Assembly (NCBI GenBank): GCA_033239005.1
Contig: BSQZ01000001.1
Location: forward strand, 8,708,000-8,771,999
DNA: 64,000 nucleotides
DNA from: Lamellibrachia satsuma
Lineage: Eukaryota; Annelida; Polychaeta; Sabellida; Siboglinidae
Direction of reading: 5' to 3'
The notes under the pieces are model-generated. The model searched no databases and had not been told where the DNA came from. It was given only the letters and a program-made list of their open reading frames with translations. Made by a program: the position numbers and the translations under genes. Positions 45,401 to 57,400 of this stretch are shown here, in pieces (positions within the stretch are counted from its first letter, which is position 1; each line of letters begins with the position of its first letter).

Positions 45401-48400
45401 GTAGTTCAATATTGGTAATTCACTCAAAACAACTTTTCTAATAACTCATCTGCATTCAAGAGATGAAATAACTCGTAGTTGTTTTGAATATTGATCCCAT
45501 GCTCAAAAGGTTTCTAAGATTTTTATGAGAACAGCATATCATGTAAGGCAAACACCACAGCGACAAGTATAATGTAATATAGTGTTTTGACAATAACCTA
45601 TTTGATTTGCGGCGCAGGAGATTGATATTCTACACTAAAGGCAGTGAAGTGGCAAGCACACAGATCTGTCTGCTTCCGAACAAATCAGTCTGCGATGGTG
45701 GAGGAAAAGTAACACTCTCATTTACTAGGCTTGGGGAAGGAATTGGCTCAGGGAATGTTATGGGACTTTTGATGTTGTTCAATATTGTATTTTGCAACTG
45801 TACTGAAACACTAGCATTGTTCTATTTTTTCATGTTCAACCCTAATGCCCCTGAAAAAAATTTCATTTTTCAGTTACTATCAGTAACGTTGTCTCATCCC
45901 CTCTTATTGCTTCAGCATCAGTAATGTTGTCATGATCTTGTCTCCTCTCATTGTTTCAAGGAACATCATCAGCAACGTTGTCATGATCTCGTCTCCTCTC
46001 ATTGTTTCAAGGAACATCATCAGCAATGTTGTCATGATTTTGTTTCCTCTGATAGTTTCAGGGAATACCATCACAGCATCAGTAACATTGTCATGATCTC
46101 ATCTCTTACTGTTTCAGGGAACACCATCAGCAATGTTGTCATGATCTCATCTCATCTCTCATTGTTTCAGGAACAACATCAGTAATGTTAGCATGATCTC
46201 GTCTCCTCTCAATGTTTCTGGGAATACCATATGTAATGTTGTTATGCTCTTGTCTCCTCGCAATGTTTCTGGGAATACCATATGTAATGTTGTTATGATC
46301 TTGTCTCCTCTCATTGTTTCAGGGAATACCGTCAGTAACATTGTCATGATGTCATCTCGCACTGTTTCAGGGAACACCATCAGTAACGTTGTCATGATGT
46401 CATCTCTCACTGTTTCAGGGAACACCGTCAGTAACATTGTCATGATCTCATCTCTCACTGTTTCAGGGAACACCATCAGTAACATTGTCATGATGTCATC
46501 TCTCACTGTTTCAGGGAACACCATCAGTAACATTGTCATGATGTCATCTCTCACTGTTTCAGGGAACACCATCAGTAACATTGTCATGATGTCATCTCTC
46601 ACTGTTTCAGGGAACACCATCAGTAACATTGTCATGATGTCATCTCTCACTGTTTCAGGGAACGCCATCAGTAACATTGTCATGATGTCTCCTCTCACTG
46701 TTTCAGGGAACACCATCAGTAACATTGTCATGATGTCATCTCTCACTGTTTCAGGGAACGCCATCAGTAACATTGTCATGATGTCTCCTCTCACTGTTTC
46801 ACGGAACACCATCAGTAACATTGTCATGATGTCATCTCTCACTGTTTCAGGGAACACCATCAGTAACATTGTCATGATGTCATCTCTCACTGTTTCAGGG
46901 AACGCCATCAGTAACATTGTCATGATGTCATCTCTCTCACTGTTTCAGGGAACACCATCAGTAACATTGTTCTTCTCTTGCCCCTTATCAGTGGCGCACA
47001 CCTCGCCAAGAAAGACGACCTAGATCTGCGATACATCATCACCTACATCGGCATGCTTGGTAACCTTCTTTTTCATCAAATGTACTTGGCACAGTGTTAG
47101 TTGTCTGGCTGGCTACACAAATTTAGCACAAACTAGGTAATGCCTACACATCATGTCTGCTAGACTAATATATAATTGTCATAAAGACATTGATTTAACA
47201 AGATTTTATAAGTTCCAGATGGCAAGTGGACAAGGAAGCCATTGGCTTATCGGGAGTCCAACAATTTTAAAGACATATCACACAACTGTTTCATTTTCTC
47301 AGCCTCGTATCATTTGTGGCCTCCCAAATATGAGCAGAGTGGGGGTCCAGTGAACTCCACCAGTATCCCATGGATGAAAATCGATGGCAGTATAGACAGT
47401 TTGTAATCATCATGGTGTATGTGGCAGTTCCCGAGCATTCACATGTTCTTTGGCAGTTGTCATCAAATGTAATTTCTTTCATTTTGTCTCTTTGTCCAGT
47501 GGTTGCAGTCGGAACCTTGTGTTTCCATGGCACTTTACTGTATTCAATGCAGGTAAGTTGGAATCGGATAGCAGTTTTAATTGTAGCAGCTGTTAAACTG
47601 AACACACACTAGGTATGCATTTTGTTTTGCATTGCTTAGATTGCATACATCTATTTTGTCATTTGATTAGATATTGTTTACCTCACAAAAAACGTGGTTC
47701 TCTTCTCCGAATATTTTGGCCATGTCTCAAGGCCTTCATCAGCTGACTGGCTTTGCTGCGGGCATGTCACATGACCAGCGTTATGGCACAAACTGGTTGA
47801 AGCTCCTGGCCGATGTCTCGGTTTACGGCAGGTTTTGTTCGATTGATGTTTATTGATTTTTCTTCTATACCAGTTCTCCTCATGTTCTAAAATCAGAACA
47901 TCTTTCATCAAACACTGATAGCCTGTATTCAGTTTTGTGTTCATTTGTGGTTGTTAGGGGCTGGCAGCAAGGTAAGTGTTCTTTCATTCTTGTGCCTAGT
48001 CCTTCTGCATATGTACTTCTGCAGCCTGTGTCACATGATGCTGCGATTGATGTGAAACACGGTCGAAATATTCCAAGATGTCGGTCAAGGTTCTTATGAG
48101 GTAAACAATGTCTAATTTAACAAGCCGAAAACAAATGTAGTTTCTGTGCATTCAAGAGGTGTTTTGTCTCTTGTAATGTCTGTCCTTTCTGAATGAATTC
48201 TAAAGATCTAACCGCACACAGACGTAGCATTGGCCTACGCAGCTGGGCCTGTATTCTCAAAGAAATTGCTGCATATTGTCAGAATTAACACAAGCATGGC
48301 GGGAAAACATCTAAGCTGCTACATTTCATAAATCGAGTCTTGAAGAACTTAGATTTTTCTCAGCTAAATATTTTATCACTAATTTGTAAGATATTTACTA

Positions 48401-51400
48401 AATTATGATGATGTCACCAGCTAATACAAATCAAAAATAATAACCTGGAGTTGAGCTGCCGGACATGTATATCAGTTGACATATGCAGTGTGAAAGTTGA
48501 TTAAACATTAAAAACGACAATGGTACAATTGATAATTGTTTGTTTAATTTGTTGCTCAACCAGTGTTGAAGCATCGATTCAGGAATGCACATATCCCGTG
48601 CCACTTGATATTGGGACTCACCATTTCATATGCGGGTGACCATTTCACATTTTCACGCATGGGTGTGCTCTGCCATTTAGCATAGCGAAAGAGATTTATG
48701 ATTCCTGCCGATCTACGGAAATATTGTTCTTCCTTGTCATTTCACCGCAGTTTTGTATTGGTGTTGCCTACTCAACTGCATTTAAAACTATTGCATCTCA
48801 ATTGCATTTGGCAAGCCACTGGCACTGGACCCAACTGAATTGCCGAAGCTGAAGGGAAGCGACCAGCCCCGGAGAAACATCGTTCATTCATGCAAGCGCT
48901 AAATAAACATCACAACTTCCACATTCATTGTACTTAAAGTTTATTGAGCATCATCAAAGCAATTCTAAGTGAAATAGTTGTTTGGAGAAGCACAAGGAGT
49001 ACAGTGAGGCGAGATTGTTGCAGGGAGGCCATTGAAGTTACGCGAATTCTTGCATTGCGAAACTGTAACAACCGTGCTGTTTGTCCACAATTTTCTAAGC
49101 AAAATCATGAAATTAATGATTGCTGTCTACCTTAGCAGAGACATAACCAAAATATCCTGTCCACTGTCCGTGTTAATCAGGTGTCCACTCGTCAGTGGGA
49201 CATTTACATGGTAATACAGTCCGTACATTGAGCAGGTATCCCCTTGTCGGGCGGGTCCATTGAAGGCAGGTATTACTGTATTATGATACGTGTTCTACTT
49301 TATTGCCACTTGGTGGCTGGGTATGTTGTACCATATTGGTGGATGGGTGTTCTACCATATTGGGTGAATCTGTTCTCTCATGCTGCCACTTGGTAGACAA
49401 ATGTATACACTGAATTTATTTTCAGAAAGTGTTCCATGTCTTTCAGCTGCTGGATGAGCTGCCAATGTTCTGGTGCTCTGCTTTTCTCTTCTACCTGTTG
49501 TGAGTAAACTCTTCTCATTCAGTCATTGTCTCCTAACTCTCTACATATCTCATTCAGTCATTGTATCCTAACTCTACAGATCTCATTCAGTCATTGTCTC
49601 CTAACTACAGATCTTATTCAGTCATTGTCTCCTAACTCTCTACAGATCTCATTCAGTCATTGTCTCCAAGCTCTGAGTCTCATTCAGTCATTTTTCCAAG
49701 CTCTGAGTCTCATTCAATAATTGTCTCCAAGCTCTGAGTCTCATTCAGTAATTGTCTCCAAGCACTGAACCTTGATCAGTAATCGATTCCAAGCTCTGCG
49801 TCTCGTTCAGTCATTGTCTCAAAGCTCTGAACCTCATTCAGTCATTGTCTCCAAGCTCTGAATCTCATTGAATCATTGTCTCTAAGCTATGAGTCTCATT
49901 CAGTCAATGTCTCATGATAGCAGAAAGCAACACTTGACCTTGCCCTGTGTGCTCAACGAGATGAACAACACGTACTGCATGAATGCACGGAGCAGCGCAC
50001 TAACCAGAGGCTGAAGTCAAGAAGACCGTTCACTTGAGAGGCAAGTGAATTACTCATGGGCCTCGGCTCATGACCGTCTCATGACAACTTGGGAAGACCA
50101 AGACACCTGACTCAAACGCTTCATCAACACGGCATCTAATCACCCTCCTGGGTACAAGTTGGAGCGTCCCCTCTGGTGTAAGTTAAACAGAATTCGATTT
50201 GGTGCTGACAGATTCAACGCTAAAATACACCAACTTGGATACAGAGATGACCCTATGTGTGCCTGCGCTGATGCCCCTAGACTGCTGACCGCCTACTGGA
50301 ATGCCTGGCATGCCTGCCTGTATGCGACGAGGACATCCAGGCAGTGAACAAAGCAGCAGTGACATGGCTCCACCAGCTAGTTGATGTATAGTGGAAGTAT
50401 ATGAAAGAAGAAGTCATTGTCTCAAGCTCTGAGTCTCATTCAGTAATTGTCTCCTAGCTCCAGTTCCCATCCTTGCCACCAGGGGCTTCTGACTACATCA
50501 GTACCCCTGGCAGATTGAGCTGTTGAAATGTGGAACTTTCGGTTGCTTTGTTGACCAGTAATATTGCTCGCTCAGATTTACAGAGCTCATATACGAGAAC
50601 TTAACTTTATTCAGTATTGGACCCGTTGTTGCCGGCTGGACAGGTAATGATGAGCACTGTTTCTAGAAATGCGTTGACCAAGACAGGAAGTGGAACTAAG
50701 TGCATATGATTCAACATGCATCTGCACATGGTGTAGGATAAACTGACAAATCCACGTTTCAACAGTTTGATCTGCCAGGGGAACTGTAGTATTACCAAAG
50801 ACCTTAAATACTAATTACTATATATTGTTTTTGTTACTACTACTGTACCTAGATTGCATGGATGCCAGGTCTCATTAAGATGTACATCTCTGTCAGTTTG
50901 GGTAGTGCTAAGGGGTGCAATGTAGATCTCTCTGTCAGTCTGGGTAGTTCTAAGGGGTGCAATTTAGATCTCTCTGTCAGTCTGGGTAGTGCTAAGGGGT
51001 GCAATGTAGATCTCTGTCAGTCTGGGTAGTGCTAAGGGGTGCTATATAGATCTCTCTGTCAGTCTGGGTAGTGCTAAGGGGTGCAATGTAGATCTCTGTC
51101 AGTCTGGGTAGTGCTAAGGGGTGCAATGTAGATCTCTGTCAGTCTGGGTAGTGCAAACATCTGCCGTCCAAATGACTGTTTTGTAAATGATGCAGGTTGG
51201 AGATTGATGGCAAACCACGGAGTCAGAACGTACGACTTCAGTGTTTTCTCTTCATCTGCAGCTTCGTGGTGACACTGGTAAGTCACCAATTTAGTGACAC
51301 AGTAGTGCATCATGCTGACACTGGTAAGTCACCAGTTTAGTGACACAGTGGTGCCTAGTTTATTGACACACTGGTGTCTCGTGGCACTGTTAAGTCACCA

Positions 51401-54400
51401 GTATAGTGATGCCTTGTAATGACTCAAAGGTGCCTATTGGTGAATTCAAAGAATTATGAGGGAATGCCTTACTTAAATTTTATGACCATAAAATTGGGCG
51501 CTTACCCCCTTGTTCACATCATTACAGACATAATTGCAGGTACATACTTACTTTTTTGCAGAAGTGCTCAAGTACCACCAATTAGTCATTTAAGTAAATT
51601 CAGAGACATCAATTTATTATTTCTTTAATTAAATTTTTTATTTGACACAGAATGACACATGAGAATCTGATGAATGAATGAAATATAGTTTTGTTTCTTT
51701 CAGTTGTATATCATCATCAACAACCCTGTTTTCTTTGAGGTGAGTCATTTATATATGATATGCTGAAATAAGTAGAATTTCAAGTCTTCTATCCTCTATT
51801 GTTGTACATCTTGCTTTTGCATTTATATTCGTTCACACTTGTATGTACATAAAAGGGCACCATTATATTAATACTTCGAGGATAATGAGGGGACCGTTCA
51901 TAATAATACTCTTAAAGGATGATATCACAAACACTGTTCTTAGGAGAGTGCATAATGTTAAGAAATGTGATTCCGTACACTTAACAGGTGTATCACAACA
52001 GTTCTTTATAGCGAATTCCATGACATCACTGATTATGTGGAGGCCCATGATCGCCAATATCAAAGAAAAAGAAGAATTTTATTTGAAATTGTGTTATTAT
52101 ATTTGATTTGAAGATATTGGAAGTGAAAGGTAAATTAAAAGAAATTGCAACTGATTTGATTTTGTGTAATTCCACCCACCCTGGTAATTCTTGTATGTCT
52201 TATTTTATATGGTTTGAATTACCAATTTGTTTAGGTCACCTACGGACTGATGGTGGTTGCAATGTTGGCCCTGTCCTTCCGCATTGTGAGGTGAGTGAGA
52301 ATACAAGCCACATAGAATGACGTGCCATTTCTCTGTCTTGGAGATGTCACCTTTCTGTGAGTATATACGTCAAGCAGAATGACGTGCCACTTGTCTGTCA
52401 CGGAGATGTCACCTTTCTGTGAGTATACATGCCAAGCAGAATGACATGCCACTTGTCTGTCTTGGAGACGTCACCTTTCTGTGAGTATACATGCCAAGCA
52501 GAATGACATGCCACTTGTCTGTCTTGGAGATGTCACCTTTCTGTGAGTATACATGACATGCCACTTGTCTGTCACGGAAATGTCACCTTTCTGTGAGTAT
52601 ACATGCCAAGCAGAATGACATGCCATTTGTCTGTCTTGGAGATGTCACCTTTCTGTGAGTATACATGACATGCCACTTGTCTGTCACGGAAATGTCACCT
52701 TTCTGTGAGTATACATGCCAAGCAGAATGACATGCCACTTGTCTGTCTTGGAGACATCACCTTTCTGTGAGTATACATGCCAAGCAGAATGACATACCAC
52801 TTGTGTGTCACGAGATGTCACCATTCTGTGAGTATACATGCCAAGCAGAATGACATGCCACTTGTCTGTCACAGAGATGTCACCTTTTTGTGAGTATACA
52901 TGCCAAGCAGAATGACATGCCACTTGTCTGTCATGGAAATGTCACCTTTCTGTGAGTATACATGCCAAGCAGAATGACATGCCACTTGTCTGTCACAGAG
53001 ATGTCACCTTTCTGTGAGTATACACTCCAAGCAGAATGACATGCCACTTGTCTGTATGTCAGTGATCATATCACAACATGTTGGTCTACATCAAAGACAT
53101 TAGAGACGTTCAGCAGGCAAAATGTACAGGTATAGCTGCCAGAGCTACATGTACACGATCCAATTTCTACACAAAAGATTCAGCAATTCAGTACTGTCAC
53201 AAATAAATTTGTCAGCTTAGACTTTGTATGGCTGTTTTACCTGCATTAGGAGTTAAATACTTAGTCCCTTCTAAATTTAACAATATCATGCAGACATATT
53301 GTAAGCAAGCAAAGAGCATTGACTCTGCAATGAACCATTTGGCATAGATTAGTTTGAGATTTTGTTTTAGGCATTACCAGGCCCGTAGCCAGCTGTTCAC
53401 AAGAGGGGTTCATTTTTTTCATGTACAGACAACGGATGCCACAAGTTCATACGGGGACATATTTTCTTAATCAATTCCAGGAGGACGCCACAAGTTTACA
53501 CGGGTGTCATATTTTCTGAAACAAACTCCAGGGGCATTACAAGTTCACACGGGGAGTCATATTTTTGCAAAACAGAGGGTGCCACAAGTAAAGTGAACAA
53601 AACATTGTCTACATATTCAATTGTTTCATAAAATAAGACAAAAATAAAACTGATTAATTCCTTTAATTGTGCATTGAGATTGAAAGAAAGATAAACATAA
53701 ATACTCACGCACACATGCACACACTTCCTGGGTGAATTATATATTAAACAAAAATGATTCAATTTAGAAAATATTTCATGAATATTGTGAATTATGAAAA
53801 GCACAGTCACATGTCTAAGTCTAAATTGATGTCAGATAAGCACAATCGTATGTCGAGATCAAGTGTGATCATTACCAGAAATTATGCAAGCCTTTGTGCA
53901 AAAGGGAGAGAGTATTGAGGGGCACATGATGCTGCCTGAGCTGTGAATGAGCAACAGATCATTGTGCAAGTTTAGACCAGTATCGGTTAAACAAAGCAAG
54001 CAGTACAAAATGCTGGTTTCATGTCTTGCTGTATACACACACCTTTGTCTGCACTATGCCTTGCAATTAACTTGAAAAGTTAATTAATTACATTACAATT
54101 AACTCATAAATTCTCCAATTAAATAAAATTAACCTCAGACATTTCTCAGGTCAATTAAATTAACCTCACACATTTCTCAGGTCAGTTAAATTAACAATTA
54201 ATTTATTCAGTTAACTATTAAATCGTGTTGGTAGAAATGTTTATAGTGTAAACATGTACACTTTTAAAACTGTTCTAAAAGCACAAGACTTAAACAAAAA
54301 TGTGTTTTGTAACTTTATTGGTAAGAGATTTGCTCATACAATATTTATATGCCAACTATAATATTATACATAATTTTTATGCACCAGGTTGTTATTTATG

Positions 54401-57400
54401 CAGTGCTTTATACTAAATCATTCGGTTTACCCATTATACACTAGCATTTAAATTCTAGCATTGGCATGCTTTTGATTTATGTTGGCTCTATAAAAAGATC
54501 CCAAATTGAAGCTAAATTACCTTTCTCTACATCTCCCCATTAACGGTTATAATGTACACATGAAAGCAATATTGATGCATGGGTCTAATGACCCCATAGG
54601 CCCACTTGGCTGCAAGTTGCCAGCCCCAAATGTTTGCTTTAATAGATTTGCTGAAGCCACTGTTAGCCATCAACTTATCATCCTACAAGAAGACGTTCTA
54701 GGCCTTCTCTCCAGCCCACCCTAGTTGGTAGTGCGTTTGTGCTCTGTGATGATCTCCTTCCCATTCACTAGTGCCTGGATCTAATCTCATTAGTGAGTGG
54801 AATAGTGATTGCAGGCCTTCTGAAAACACCTGGATAACATGGATGTAAACTATCCAGTAAAACCAACTGTCAAATGAGCACTTAACTGATAGTTAATAGG
54901 GAATTTATCAAATTAAATTAACCCCTTTTTGGAAAGTCAATTAATTAAATGAAATTAAATTAGCCTTTGTGGAAAAGTTAATTCATTAAATTAAATTAAC
55001 TTAACAATTGAAATTAACCATGTTTGATGCTTTGTGTGTGTTATGAATGCGTGGAGGCCATATAGCACGCCACCACAACAAAGAGAGTAATTGGCTTGCT
55101 AACTCTGCATTGTTTCCGTGAGTGAATATTTTCATTTTCCAAAAATGTGAACCCCCTTCTCAAAAGTGTGAACACCCCAATAATATGAAGATAAGATAAT
55201 ATTTTTTTAATGTAATCCCCTTCTCAAAAGCATCAGACCTCTCTAAAACGTGAACCCCCTCCTAAAACGCAAGAACCCACCAATATTATGAAAATAATAT
55301 TATTTTCATATATTGTTATGAAAATAATATTGGAGGTTCATGCTTTTAAGAGGGAGGGGGTTCACATTTTTGGAAAATGTGGGTTCATCTGAACCCCCCC
55401 TGGCTACAGGCCTTATTATCCATGCACTCATCTAACTCTTTCTAATTTCTCACAACGATGCTAGAAAAGTTGTTATATGTCAAGTTATATGTAATTTTTT
55501 TTATTAATTCGTGCTTGGCATAGAAACGTCAAAATCAAAATCACAACAAAATTGTTGCGTAGGTGTGAAATCTTTTCTATCCATTGTGAATGGGTAAAGT
55601 GAAACATGGCAGGCAGGATCTGAGTACAACTAAAAGAAAACAGAAAACCTGTCACAGACATTATGTCATATAACATATGTGCATCTGTGTCACAGATGTA
55701 TCATACCTTGTGTGTTTGTGTTACAGACTATGTCATATTGTGTGTTTGTATCATATATGTCATACTTTGTGCATTATGTCATAGACGTCGTGTGTGTGTT
55801 TGTGTGGGTGGGTGGGTGGGTGGATTTGTGTTGACCACAGTGTGTTTGTGTTGACCTGTGTGTTTGTGTTGACCACAGTCATTTGTCATGCAATGTGTGT
55901 TTGTGTCACATACATTATGTCATACAATTATTTCATTATTTCACACTGTGTTTGTGTCATACACATTATGTCATTCTTTGTGTGTTTTTGTCTCGTTTAC
56001 ACAAAGTTCCTTGACCATTCTGTTTCAGGAAATATGAACATTCTCTCCCGCTGTTGCTGGCCAGTATTGTCATCTATGGCACTGGCTTTGTCCTCTGGAA
56101 TGTTGATAATGTCTACTGCTCCAATGTCAGGTTAGTGCTGTAATTATAGCTTTTTGATCAGCCATGACAACACGTACTGTGCTCCTGGGGAAGTGGTGTC
56201 ACGGAACTGAATGTATTGTTGGTTATGGTGTGAACATGGAAATGATGTTACAAGGAACTGAGATGTATTGTTGGTTATGGTGTGAACATGGAAGTGATGT
56301 TACAGGGAACTGATATGTATTGTTGGTTATGGTGTAAACATGTAGGGGTAAGACCAGAGTTGACCTTCCTGTTTATTGTTTCACACGAATGTAGGGCGTA
56401 TTAAATTGCGATATGTGAATTTAAAGAATTCATACCATGTGACATAAGTGCAATTGAGCAGGCATATTCACAGGTTTGTTTGTAGAAGCTATTGGCTGTG
56501 AAATGGTGCATTTTTTTGAGAGTTTAAAAGGCGGAGGGATTTATGGGAATTTTTCTGCTATGGGCCACGTGGGCGCATGAATACAAGGCTATTTTTGTCA
56601 AAATTGATGGGCATCGCACGTCGGGGCATTTTAAAAGAGCTGGAGGTATGTGATTTTGATAAAACTTGGTCAGCATGTCAATGAGATGATGGCAGTTGCT
56701 GTGAAAACGTTTCAGAATTTTTAGTGGTCACGTTTTCTTATAATCTAACAAAACGTTAACATGGCCACCAATGCAATTTTCAACTGTGGTCTGACTCCTG
56801 TAAGTGATGTTACAGGGAACTGAGAAGCAGTGTGAGTTCCCTGTTGAAGCCCTTTCTTCAAGGTCACGCTTGGTGGCATCTGTGTGCTGGCATAGGAACA
56901 TATCTCTTCGTACTGTTTACGTAAGTTTTCCTCATTTAGGAGAAGGCAGTGTTAGTTGAGCCATTTTTTATGCCTATGGCGCAATCATAATCAGAAGTCA
57001 AAACTGTTTTTACTCACATAAACTATGATTATTAATATATAATTTTATACCAAGATAATATATCTAGCATGCATATATAATTATATATAGCTGATTCAAA
57101 CAGGGTTGGTAGGCTGGCTCAACTAACACTTGATGTGGGGTAAGTTGAGCCACAGTGTAGTATATGTTGGGTAAATGCTTTATTAGTATAATTTACGTAG
57201 GCCTTGTACAAAAAAATTCACAACAACTCGGCCAACACATCTACCTAATGGGTATAACACGTCTCTGACAAATCTACACACTTAATTAATAAGTCAACAC
57301 AATTAATGTAGACCTACAGGTAAATAGCAACCAGTGTAACTAACTGCTAATATGTTGCCTTATAGCAATCCGATGTCCCAAAACAAATAAAAAAAAATTA

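Larger units (their letters stand above)
42030..46948 (+). other. ACER3: ACER3-like intron 1
   Basis: An intron of 4919 bp. It holds a (TA)n tract (42408-42460), a Cys-rich repetitive gene fragment, a miniature hAT-like element, a THAP remnant, a LINE fragment and the 48-bp splice-site array that ends at exon 2. Confidence 0.85.

Noticed and set aside
46159..47023. ORFs of 254 (minus) and 276 (plus) codons over the 48-bp array
   Set aside because: Products of the splice-acceptor repeat. The plus-strand frame is not the ceramidase frame and ends at 47023.
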